Shown: one piece after another, positions 49,480 through 60,300 of the stretch
Position numbering within the stretch: the stretch's first letter is position 1
How the letters are laid out: every line of letters begins with the position of its first letter
Origin: Henningerozyma blattae CBS 6284
Lineage: Eukaryota > Ascomycota > Saccharomycetes > Saccharomycetales > Saccharomycetaceae
Assembly (NCBI RefSeq): GCF_000315915.1
Contig: NC_020187.1
Location: 62,001-126,000, forward strand
Reading direction: 5' to 3'
DNA: 64,000 nucleotides
Notes under the pieces: model-generated
Seen by the model: only the letters and a program-made list of their open reading frames with translations
What the model was told of the DNA's origin: nothing
The model's database searches: none
Position numbers and translations under genes: made by a program

Positions 49480-52020
49480 ATGACAGAATATTCTCCGCCT
49501 TTACGTGACGGTGAGCTCACCACTAATCAAAGCACTAAAGATAATATAAGAATATTGAATGAATTAATTGATGCATCAAAAGATATTCCAACAAATACAT
49601 CCGGCTTAGGCCACATTCAGCTTAGCATTAATGAAATTAAAAAGCGAGCTCAGCAATTGAGGTCCTCTGATGGCTCAAAATCTGATTTAACAAAAGCTCA
49701 TTACCTTTTGGCTGGTGGTGGTTTAAGGGTATCTGATATTAACTCATCAGTAAAGATTTTACAATCATCAAATATTCTGGAGCAAACAGTTTTAGAAAAT
49801 AACGACGGGGAATTAGATACATATCTAAAATTAAAAAAAGATGAAAATGTCCTATCTTCGATCGAATATCTTTTGATGGAAGCCTCTAACGATTTTCATA
49901 GTTTCTTAGCATCCAACATTAAATTTAAATTGAGTAGCCAAAAATACGATATTTATGAAAACTTTGGTATAAACGTTAATGAAAAGGATAAGATTAAAGA
50001 AGTTATCCCAACTCTTGAACAACCTATATGGGGATCGTCTGGTAATAATATTTTGCAGAATAAGGGACATTCTAAATTGAATGTAAATGAAAACTTCCTA
50101 ATTAGAGAAAAATTCGAAAGATATGCTAAGATTATACATCGATTTAATAATGCTAGGCAGGCTAATGAGCCCTTCTCTTTAGATGAAGAAATTATCTCTA
50201 TGATCACAACTTCTAATGATTCTAAGAATCGACAAATATTTGAAAGTTGGAAGATTATTAGCACTGTTAAGGGATCTGATGACATTGTACGCAGTGGTAA
50301 GAATTATTTAGAGAAACAATTTTTAGATTATGTGAATACCTTATACTCTAGAAATTTATCGGAAGGACTGCCTACTAATACGAATAAAATTAAATCGTTT
50401 ATTGACATTAAACTAAAAAATAACAATACCAACACATGGAAGTTTCCAAATATGACTATTGTTAACGGTGTTCCAATTTGGGCACTTATATTCTACTTAT
50501 TAAGAGCTGGGTTGAAAGAAGAAGCATTAGAGGTTGCCACAAATAATAAAGCTTGTTTCAAAAAAGTAGAAGGCTCATTCTTGAAATACATAAGAGCATA
50601 TGTTTCCTCAGATAATCATAAATTACCAGACCACTATGCATCTCAACTACATAACGAGTACAACCAATACATTAAATGTTCGTTAGATGGTGATCCATAC
50701 CGATTAGCTGTCTATAAAGTTATCGGAAGATGTGATTTAACCAGAAAAAATATCTCTACTATCACTTTAAATATTGAAGATTGGCTATGGATCCATTTTA
50801 TGCTTATTAAAGATAACATATCCGATAATGAGCCTATATACGAGAAATATTCTCTGGAAGATTTCCAGAATATCATATTGTCCTACGGTACCAAGAATTT
50901 GAATAATTTTTATTTTCAATCATTACTACTTTCTGGCCTTTATGAATCTGCTATTGAATATATGTATACAATAAGTGAAATTGATGCAGTGCATCTGGCT
51001 CTTGGATTAGTCAATCATGGATTATTAAAAACTCACCAACCCTCAAATAAGGTTTCTGATGACAACATCATATCCAATTCTTCTAAAAGTGTGTTTAGTT
51101 TTTCAAAGATATTAGGAAACTACATTCATTCATTTAAATATTCAGACCCTCGAATTGCTGCTGAATACCTTATTCTACTTGCCCTAGATGATACTGCTAA
51201 TCCAATCAGTGTTTGCCATGAAGCTATCATTGAATTAATATTAGATTCTAGAGAATTTACTATTTTGCTGGGTAAAATAAATAGAGATGGTACAAGAATT
51301 CCAGGTATTTTAGAAGAGAGAAAACCACTGCTCTACTTAAGAGATAAAGAGAACTTTTTGCATTCAATTACAGAACCAGCGGCTAGAAGGGCAGATGAGG
51401 GTGGCAGAATTCATGATAGCTTACTACTCTATCAATTATCTGAAGAATATGACATTGTTGTGGAGTCTGTTAACAAGTTACTAAGTGACATGCTAAGCAA
51501 TACTGGATTAAACAAACCTTTAGTCACAGAGAATTCTAACCCCAATACTAATCCTATATTATTGGCTCAGAGACTATTGTCCATGTATAGTGACAATTTG
51601 GAAATCTCAAAAAAGGTTCATTATAAAAATAAAGAGACTTGTATTCTACTATTACGTCTAGCTGATGCAAGAAAATTATTTCTTTTTAGACAGTGGCAGA
51701 ATTGTTTAAGTCATGTAGAAGAAATGGATTTATTACCATTTGGAGATGCGTTATCTGCTAGAACAAAAGCTCAAGAATTTTTAAATCTAGATAATAACAT
51801 TATTAAAAATATTCCGGTATTACTAATAATGGTAATGAAATGCATTTCTGCCTTGATTGAAAAAATAGATAACAGCGATTATCAATCATCTGCGAAAAAA
51901 CAACAAATAGTAGCTTTAAAAAACATTGCAAGAAATTGCATTGTTTATGCGGGTATTATTCAATACAGAATGCCCAGAGAGGTCTACTCAACATTAATAA
52001 AAATCGAGAGTAGTTTATAA
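49480..52020 (+). CDS. NIC96: Nuclear pore scaffold nucleoporin Nic96
   Basis: 846 residues, against 839 in S. cerevisiae Nic96 (YFR002W). The N-terminal ~200 residues contain the coiled-coil/linker that recruits the Nsp1-Nup57-Nup49 trimer, including the conserved KAHYLLAGGGLRVSDINSSVKIL (about 70-92). The rest is the alpha-helical J-shaped solenoid (ACE1 fold), for example VPIWALIFYLLRAGLKEEAL and DPYRLAVYKVIGRCDLTRKN. It is essential for inner-ring assembly. It follows LOC1 as in S. cerevisiae, but its next neighbour there (YPI1) is on the other side of the centromere block here. Confidence 0.97.
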   Translation: MTEYSPPLRDGELTTNQSTKDNIRILNELIDASKDIPTNTSGLGHIQLSINEIKKRAQQLRSSDGSKSDLTKAHYLLAGGGLRVSDINSSVKILQSSNILEQTVLENNDGELDTYLKLKKDENVLSSIEYLLMEASNDFHSFLASNIKFKLSSQKYDIYENFGINVNEKDKIKEVIPTLEQPIWGSSGNNILQNKGHSKLNVNENFLIREKFERYAKIIHRFNNARQANEPFSLDEEIISMITTSNDSKNRQIFESWKIISTVKGSDDIVRSGKNYLEKQFLDYVNTLYSRNLSEGLPTNTNKIKSFIDIKLKNNNTNTWKFPNMTIVNGVPIWALIFYLLRAGLKEEALEVATNNKACFKKVEGSFLKYIRAYVSSDNHKLPDHYASQLHNEYNQYIKCSLDGDPYRLAVYKVIGRCDLTRKNISTITLNIEDWLWIHFMLIKDNISDNEPIYEKYSLEDFQNIILSYGTKNLNNFYFQSLLLSGLYESAIEYMYTISEIDAVHLALGLVNHGLLKTHQPSNKVSDDNIISNSSKSVFSFSKILGNYIHSFKYSDPRIAAEYLILLALDDTANPISVCHEAIIELILDSREFTILLGKINRDGTRIPGILEERKPLLYLRDKENFLHSITEPAARRADEGGRIHDSLLLYQLSEEYDIVVESVNKLLSDMLSNTGLNKPLVTENSNPNTNPILLAQRLLSMYSDNLEISKKVHYKNKETCILLLRLADARKLFLFRQWQNCLSHVEEMDLLPFGDALSARTKAQEFLNLDNNIIKNIPVLLIMVMKCISALIEKIDNSDYQSSAKKQQIVALKNIARNCIVYAGIIQYRMPREVYSTLIKIESSL

Positions 52021-52420
52021 GGAATCTTTTGGGAAGAATTTAGAATTTACTCTGAGAATTCTACATTTGATATAATTCATACTTTTGAACTCTTTTATTA
52101 ATAACAGTATGTAATTAATAATACTTCCACCATGCCCTTCTGAAAATCATGCTATTGCTCATTAACTAAGTCTGTCTATGGAATTTGCAGTTATGAACTT
52201 TTTTTCCGGAAGTAAGATATACTGAAAAGTGGACTTCTGAAAGTAACTATGAAATACCTACATTCCTCCCGTGCTGTTTAAAGAAATAAAACACACACTA
52301 AGATGATTTGGGTATTACAAAAACCTTGAGAGATTTAAATAATCTTGAGCCAGTAAGATTCAGAATTGAATATTTCACAAAATAAATTTACATAAAGCAA
52401 GATATATACAAGTTCAGTTT

Positions 52421-52424
<4 letters not shown>

Positions 52425-52451
<27 letters not shown>
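52425..52451 (+). repeat. (AT)n microsatellite
   Basis: Alternating A and T, about 25 bp. Confidence 0.85.
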
Positions 52452-53130
52452 GAAGTATTAGGCATAAATTTCCGTAAAACTGTTTAAATTAGGTGGTTTA
52501 TGCTTTTCATTAATATAATAAGAACTCTCAGATAGAAATAGAAATTCTGTTGTTTTTATTTTACAAGGATAAAGAAATTAGAATTAAATATTTTACAATA
52601 AAAAAATAAATGTTGAACCCTATGAAAGTTGCTGAAAATTCCCAGCCTTTATTCATAAGTGATACTGTGTAGAAATAATAGAATTCAATAACATGAAAAC
52701 AAATCTATTGCTAAAAGACCAATTAGATTATTCATTCTTTAGCAATTTAGTATATGAGTTTAAAACTATAGAGGATACTAAACATAGTTCCAAAGCTAAC
52801 CAATTATTAGTTCTGGAATAAACTTACTAGACAGACTAAAAAAAAAATATTTAATTTTTGAAGGCTATAAGGTAATTCATGTCCAAACCAAAAATTACCA
52901 GCTTTTTTTTCTGGCAATTTAGATTACATTTCCATATATCGTCTGAATGCATATTTTTTATTCCTATTTTTCTAAGTAGGAGGTCTCTTAAATACTGAAA
53001 TAACCAGAAAAAGGAAATTCTCTATATGATAGCTGGAGCTAATAGGAACAATGCAAAGAAATTTTATGCTTAAAAATATTTAATATATTGATAGTTGTCA
53101 AAATTTACTCACCTTGATCATATAAATATA

Positions 53131-53156
53131 CACACACACACACACATATATATATA
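53131..53156 (+). repeat. (CA)n(TA)n microsatellite
   Basis: A run of CA dinucleotides passing into TA dinucleotides, upstream of no recognised gene. Confidence 0.85.
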
Positions 53157-55253
53157 TTTATGGAATGATGTTTAAGCTAATCCAGTTAATAACTAACAAA
53201 AAAGGCTAACTGATAGAAACTTAACATAAAAGATTCAGAGAACTAAATCTAAATACTGGAAAAGTTATTTAATACACAGTAGTAAATCAATTTATAAAAA
53301 TTGTTCCAATTTTTTTTGTCCTGGATCGAAAAGCATGGAAGTGCAAAACATAGAATAATTCTAGTTTAAGCAATCAATGATTTTTGTAATATTTGTGTTT
53401 ATTAATATACAAATATTTTAGGATTATTACGTCTTATTGAAAAATACTTTAGTCACTAGGAGTGATATACTACTAAATGTTGTATTATCTTTATCGTCAG
53501 AAACATACCCAACAACTCAGACACAGAATTTAACTTATCCAGTATCGTATATAAATATAGACAGATCAAGTTTAAGAGTTTATTATATATAAGTTATTAG
53601 GCTAAATGAAACATCTGAAAGTACTCTTTTAAGTATGATTTTAGCACTACCGATCTTCCAAGACTATTGATTTTCCTAGGACAAAGAAACATTAAACAGT
53701 AATTCATGTTTGAGCGCAAGGATAAATTTTCGATCCATAAATATTACCCTTCTTTGTCAATGATTTTTACGTTATATTAGAAGCTGAGAAAAGATTTCTG
53801 GCTCGTATTTCTAAGATGCTACTGCTTACCAATATACTCTATCTTTGCTACAGGTGCGCCCAACAACAAAATTATCTGATAAAATCCACACACGTGTTTG
53901 GTACACATACGGTGATATTACTATATTATTACTGGCTATTAATAAGCTGTTGCCTTCATCTTTATTGGAACTCTTCTTTTAAATCTATTGATTATGCCAT
54001 ATATTTTGGGCTCGAATTACATTATAACCCAAAAATTCTACAGGAAAGGATGATTTTTGTGCTTTTTATCTTGCCTATGTTTTGGTTTTTTCATACTGAA
54101 ACTTAGCAATACCTAGAAACATAAAACAAAGTATCAGATCAATAAGAAGGCCCTTGCTGGAACGCTAATAAAGACTTTCACGGGTCTTATCACAATTTTG
54201 TGCCTCCTGACCTATAACCGTTCGGTTAAATTGATGCATTGCCTACTGAAGTAGCTTCTTTAAGGTATTTAAGTTGTTCTATGTAACTATAAGCTATACA
54301 CCATGTCGCTCTATGCTAACAAAGATGTTAATATTTTCCTCTAGACTTAGAAACTCAACCTCGTTAGTTGTGTTCCTAACTCTAGACTTTCTTCAATTGT
54401 TCTACTTGCATATCAGATGTTCTTATATTCATATTCTCAAACAGTCCAACTTTGCTAGTTTTCCATATTACGTGACTTAAGTAGATATTATAGAAATCTA
54501 TATTCTGTCGCTCATTCCAGTCACGTGATAAACATTCATAATACTCTTCATTATTAATATATATCGTAGTTATTTTTGGAACCACGTAATACCAACATTC
54601 TTGTCAAGATGAGATGAAACGAGCTACAATGAGACCTACAAAGTATATAAACATGAAGATGAAGGTTCAGTAAGCAAATAGAGAACTTACGGAGGAAGAA
54701 AAGAAATAATAAAATAAGAGATAACAGGCATTCAAATTAAGAATCGGGAAACTAATACCATTGTATATCATCCACGTTTCAAGTCAGGTCCTAGACTTAT
54801 TATATACAAGTTCATAAGTAGTTATACTTAGTAACGCCAGGACCAACAAAAAAATTATTAAGTAGATAATGTGATAATTCGCAGCAAAAGTTACCCTAGT
54901 CACGTGTACATATAGAGACCAGGTAATAAAAAAATAAACTTGTGAATCAACAAGCAGATGAATCATAAACATAAATTCTATTTAAGAATCCAAAGTTAAA
55001 GGAATAGACTGGAGGGTTAAGCTAGAACAAAGGAATAAGGAACAGAAAAACAAAAAGGACGAGATACAAAAGATGGAAGTATATAGTGAACAAATCGGAA
55101 CGTAATAATAATAATGCTTAACTTACATAGGCACAGGTATAAAATTGTATAGTTAAATAAACAGTTGGTATTAAACTAGCAGCAAAAAGATGTACTATTG
55201 GGAGTAGCAAAGCTTAAAATTGTTACAGTTACATTTTGCTGTTCTATAAAAAA

Positions 55254-55325
55254 GGGGTGAGCCGGGACTCGAACCCGGGACCTCCCGCACCCTAAGCGAG
55301 AATCATACCTCTAGACCACACACCC
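55254..55325 (-). tRNA. tRNA-Pro (anticodon AGG)
   Basis: 72 nt on the minus strand, beginning GGGTGTGTGGTC. A box TGGTCTAGAGG and B box GGTTCGAGTCC are intact. The anticodon arm CTCGC-TTAGGGT-GCGGG gives anticodon AGG. The acceptor stem GGGTGTG/CTCACCC shows the same T-T mismatch at the sixth pair as S. cerevisiae tRNA-Pro. There is no intron. A run of six T on the minus strand directly follows (55248-55253) as the Pol III terminator. Confidence 0.96.
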
Positions 55326-55404
55326 TTAGATGTATTTATTTTTTTTATGTTGAAATTGAAATAGGAATAAACTATTTGGATCCATCTGCTATGGTAGATT
55401 GTAA

Positions 55405-55620
55405 AATACTACTGGGATTCAAAAGAGTTAGACATTGTTTAAGATGTAAAGACGATTACTTTATTTAGAAATATATAGTAAATACTATAACTAAAATGAA
55501 TATATTTCTTAAATAGTGTTTTTCGATATAAAAAGAAAAACACATTTTAAATAATAAGTCACGTGATAAAAGTCTTTTACCACTTAATAGAAAATGATAT
55601 AAGCATATTCCAGCAAATAC
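55405..55620 (-). mobile_element. Solo LTR (same family as the Ty element) with AATAC target duplication
   Basis: 55410-55615, 206 bp, reading TGCTGG...CCAGTA on the minus strand and closely similar to the LTRs at 40029 and 42884. It is flanked by AATAC on both sides (55405-55409 and 55616-55620). It lies about 85 bp upstream of the tRNA-Pro 5' end, the preferred target of Ty1-class integrases. Recombination between two LTRs has presumably removed the interior. Confidence 0.93.
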
Positions 55621-55720
55621 TAAATAAATGTATTTTTCAGACAATACCCAAAAACATTATTTAAGAAATATTTCTCATTATAATTACATAATGACATATA
55701 TAGTTTTAGAGAACCAATAG

Positions 55721-56019
55721 ACTTTTGCTGGAAAATAATATAATTATTTTCTAATTATTTCGTAAAAAGACATTTTTATTAAGTGTTTAATTTTCACATG
55801 CCTGTTTTGTGGTTCATAATTAAGGTATTAGTTAAATAAGGGAAATATTCTTTAGAGTTAAAGGACAATTATCAATGATGCTTGTTTTAGATTACTATAT
55901 AAAGAGCATATTTTGTAAATAAATATAGATGTTTATAGAGTATATAAAAGAAGTAATCCAAAATTACATCAAAATTCATTATTTAATAATGCCAGACTCT
56001 CTTCAATTCCAGTAACTTT
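55721..56019 (+). mobile_element. Solo LTR of a second, related family with ACTTT target duplication
   Basis: 55726-56014, 289 bp, beginning TGCTGGAAAA and ending TTCCAGTA, flanked by ACTTT at 55721-55725 and 56015-56019. The last ~35 bp align with the first family (ATGCCAGACTCTCTTCAATT against ATGTCTAACTCTCTTGAATC), so the gag start codon lies within the LTR in both. The rest is clearly different, hence a separate family or lineage. Confidence 0.88.
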
Positions 56020-56037
56020 ACCTTATTATTACTGACA

Positions 56038-56067
56038 ATCAATATCTAACTCTTTTGAATCACAATA
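56038..56067 (+). repeat. LTR 3'-end fragment
   Basis: ATATCTAACTCTTTTGAATC followed by ACAATA resembles the last 30 bp of the first LTR family, with the gag ATG changed to ATA. It is a decayed remnant lying directly after the second-family solo LTR. Confidence 0.6.
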
Positions 56068-56320
56068 CTAAGGTCTACACATATTAAGAGGTTTACTTTA
56101 TTTAAACAATGCCATCATATTAAGTAAGCCCCTAAACACATTGCTGAACTTTTACGTAGATATTACTCCCCAGTTTTATGTATATAAAAGGCATTAATAT
56201 TCCCTAGTGCCTTATTAAAATCATTCTCTTAAAGTTATTTAATTTTATGTAAAAGAGAATGACCAAGATACTGCATGAATAACATTCCAATATCTTAGAG
56301 TAGTTTTTTATTTAATTTTT

Positions 56321-56391
56321 TACTGGAATTTAAGAGAGTCTGACATTATTTAATAATGATATTTTTGATGTAATATTGAATTACTTCTTTA
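56321..56391 (-). repeat. LTR fragment of the second family, opposite strand
   Basis: TACTGGAATTTAAGAGAGTC and the following ~50 bp match the reverse complement of the 3' end of the 55726-56014 LTR, until a break near 56391. No second end or target duplication is visible, so it is truncated. Confidence 0.75.
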
Positions 56392-57318
56392 AACAAACAT
56401 TCAATAATGTAAAAAAAAATATAACTAAATAAATTGCTCATAGATTTACTTAAAACTTTTGAAAATAAAGTTATTTCTTCCTCAATATACAAAGTCTAGT
56501 AGTTAGTTAACCTAGCCAGTAGTAAAATATGGAATCGACTCAGATATTGCCCGTAAAGACATCCTGTTTCCTAAGAACTATAAATCAAAAGTAATCACTA
56601 CATAATTATTCGTAAAAAAACAAATCTTTAAGTTTGACAATCGTACAATAAACTTTAATTAAATAATATTTTAACACGCAAAGTAAATTAGACGTATATT
56701 GCTAGTTCACAGAAATAATAATTTCACCTTAATTTCAGATATTATAAAAAATCGAAAAAAAATATAAGCAGTGACGTAATAGTGTAATGACAGTATTTTT
56801 ACACATAGATAAAATTTATGGATCGGTTCTGGATAAAAAACTTCAAGTGTGAAAAACAGTGGACAATCGAAGTACGTTTTAGTTTACATAGTAGTTTATT
56901 GAATGTGACATATTATCTAATACGCCATCTATAAATAATCAATATTTTTATTAAGTTTTAAGATAGTCTTTTGTAAATATCATAAGAATCAAATCTGTAG
57001 CTGTACAATTCTTCAAAATAATGGAGGATACAGTTACCGTAAACTTTTCTTTAAACAGCTAAAACTATATTGCTTAGTGACAAGGTATTTTCAGCTAAAC
57101 TCAATTTTTTGCCAAAAATACTACTCGGCAGGTGCCCGTCGCTAAGTCGGAAATAGTTACACATTCAGTTCGAATTTTTTTTCATATTTAACTATATGGG
57201 GAGTTTGCTAAGACCTACCTATATATGAAACTTTTTGAATTACGATGCTTAATTGTTGCATCAGAATCTGCAATATATATTATTATTTTTATAGACAGAC
57301 GTTTTTACGCATTCTATC
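56392..57318. other. Region upstream of RQC2
   Basis: About 930 bp, AT-rich, with no gene or complete repeat recognised. It includes the RQC2 promoter. Confidence 0.5.
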
Positions 57319-60300
57319 ATGAAACAAAGGATTACTTCCTTAGATCTCGAGCTTTTATCGAGAGAACTGCGTTTAAAATTGGAAGGCTACAGATTAACGA
57401 ATATTTATAATATTGCGGATACAAAAAGACAATTTTTGTTAAAGTTTAATAAACCTGATAGTAAACTTAATGTGGTTGTTGATTGTGGATTAAGAATCCA
57501 TTTGACAGATTTTACAAGACACATTCCACAATTTCCATCCGATTTTGTAATAAAATTAAGAAAACATTTAAAATCTAAAAGATTAACAAAATTAAGACAA
57601 GTTCCTGGTGATAGAATTATAGTTTTACAATTTGCGGAAGGTTTATTTTATTTGGTTTTAGAATTTTTCAGTGCAGGTAACGTAATTTTGTTGGATGAGA
57701 ACAAAACCATTTTAAGCTTGCAAAGAGTTGTTAAAGAGCATGAGAATAAGGTGGGACAAGATTATGAAATGTTTGATGATAGTATATTTTTTGACACTGC
57801 ATCAGAAAACCTAGCTAATTCCGAATTTAAACAATACGACTATCAGATGCTTGAAACCTGGTTCCATGAGGAGGCTAAAAAATTACAAAATCAGACAACT
57901 CTTTCGTCGGTGCCCTTAAATAATGGGAAAAAACTTAAAGTTTTCTCCATTCATAAACTGCTGTTAACTAAAGAACCACATTTATCTTCTGACTTACTCC
58001 AAAAACATTTGAAAATTGCAAACATTAACCCATCATTGCCATGTTTAGAGTTTTTAGATAAGATAACTACTGTACTTGATGTAATAAAGAATACAGAAAA
58101 TGAATATCACAACTTGTTAAATACAAACAATAAAAGAGGCTATATTGTTGCCAAAAAAAATCCAAACTATGTAATAGGAAGGGACGCTGATGATCTGGAA
58201 TATGTCTATGAAACTTTCAATCCCTTTGAACCATTTATAGATGAAACTCATAGAACTAATTCAAAAATTATTATTGTGGATGGCCCATACAATTTGACTT
58301 TAGATAAATTTTTTACTACTATTGAATCCTCCAAGTATGCCTTGAAAATCCAAACACAGGAAGAACAGGCCAAAAAAAAAATAGAAGATGCGCATTTAGA
58401 AAATAAGAAAAGAATTGATGCTCTAATTAATGTCCAAACTTCCAACGAACAAAAAGGTTATGCCATCATTGCCAATACTGAATTGATTGAGACTACAAAA
58501 TATGCCGTCCAAGGCTTGGTAGATCAGCAGATGGATTGGAATACAATCGAAAAATTGATTAAAAACGAACAGGTAAGAGGAAATGAGGTTGCTGAAAACA
58601 TCATATTACCTTTAAACCTAAAAGAAAACACAATAAATATGATCCTTCCCTTGAAATCTGAAACATCTAGCATAGAAAACAGTTCATCAGAAGAACAAGA
58701 TGAATATTGTAGTGAAAGTGATAATGAACCTGCTAATGAAAATACAAGTGATGAAGAGTCTGATATTAGTGTAGAACAAGACGTTTCTGATTTTGTAGAA
58801 GTTACCACAATTGGGAACTCACCACTAATAAGCAAGAAATCAAAGCATAAAAGATTACAAAATAATGAGAATTCTATTATTGTTTCTATTGATCTCAGCC
58901 TTTCTGCATATGCTAATGCTTCTAGGTATTTCGATACTAAAAAGAAAACTGCAGAAAAACAGAAACGTGTAGAAGAAAACGCAGAAAAAGCCATGAAAAA
59001 TATCGAGCAAGGCATAGAGACAAGCTTACAAAGAAAGTTAAAAGAGTCTCACGAAGTTTTGAAGAAGATTCGCAAACCTTATTTTTTTGAGAAGTATCAC
59101 TGGTTTATATCCAGTGAGAAAATATTAGTCTTGATGGGGAAAAGTAGTACTGAGACTGATCAAATCTACAGTAAATACATTGAAGATGATGATATTTACA
59201 TGTCAAACTCTTTTGATACCCAAGTTTGGATTAAAAATCCAGAGAAGATTGAAATATCACCAAATACATTAATGCAAGCAGGAGTATTTTGCATGTCATC
59301 AAGTGAAGCTTGGAGTAAAAAAATAGCTTCAAGTCCTTGGTGGTGCAAAGCTAAAAATGTTAGTAAATTTGACAAAGAAGGAAATACTTGTCTAGAACCT
59401 GGAAAATTCATACTAAAAAATGAAAATGAAAAACATTCACTACCCCCTGCTCAGCTAGTTATGGGTATTGGGCTTCTTTGGAAAGTAAAGACAGACAAAG
59501 ATTCAGAGGAATCGGATACTGATGAAGGACCTGGAGAAGATGGGGAACACGAAAAAGCTGAAGCAAGAAGATATGCTGAAGATGGGGACAATGCTTATCA
59601 TGAGAGTACATCAATGTTGAATAACGATCTAAATCGACTAACTATTGCTTCTGCAGATGATACTAACAGTATAGTAAAGGGTAAATACCAAAGGAATATA
59701 GATAATAGTGAAGAAAACTCTGCTCCAGAATCTAGAAATAAAGACATTTTGAACGATGAAAATGGTACCATTACGACAGAAAATGGTGAATCAATCTATT
59801 ATACTAATATTATTGAGAATATGAACAGGAATGTTCGTGGTAAGAAAGGAAAACTAAAGAAAATGAAAAAGAAATATTCTCACCAAGATGAATCAGAACG
59901 CCTATTGAAATTACAGGCGTTAGGGACTTTACAAGGTATTCAAAAAAGGCAGAAGCAAGAGCAAGAGGAACTAGAAAGACAACATGCTAGGGAATATAAA
60001 AAGGAAATGTCTAATAAGCAAAAACAAATGCAAACATTAAAATTTATCCAAAATGAGAAAGTAAGAGTAAACTATGATAAATTTAAAAATGAATTAAAAC
60101 CTACCTTAGATATAAATGATACTGTGGTTGATATAGTTCCTATTTTTGCACCTTGGCCTTCTCTACTAAAATACAAGTACAAGGTCAAAATTCAGCCAGG
60201 ATCTAGTAAAAAAACAAAAACTGTCAATGAAATTCTACGCCATTTTGTCTCACGCGAGGTTGATAGTAACTGTTCAAATAAGGAATTGGGATGGCCAAGC

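Larger units (their letters stand above)
52021..55253. other. Gene-free region between NIC96 and tRNA-Pro
   Basis: 3.2 kb with no convincing coding frame. The 96-codon frame at 53816-54106 has random composition. It contains (AT)n at about 52427-52450 and (CA)n(TA)n at about 53131-53156. A TGCTGG at 54155 and a CCAACA near 54590 could be the ends of a decayed LTR, but no target duplication supports this. Confidence 0.5.

Noticed and set aside
53816..54106. 96-codon hydrophobic ORF
   Set aside because: Random-looking composition (Leu/Tyr/Ile from AT-rich DNA), no motif, located in an LTR-rich gene-free region.
40029..55615. Direct recombination between the Ty at 40 kb and the solo LTR at 55.4 kb as the cause of the centromere inversion
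   Set aside because: Each element still has matching 5-bp target duplications, whereas inversion through these copies would have exchanged them.
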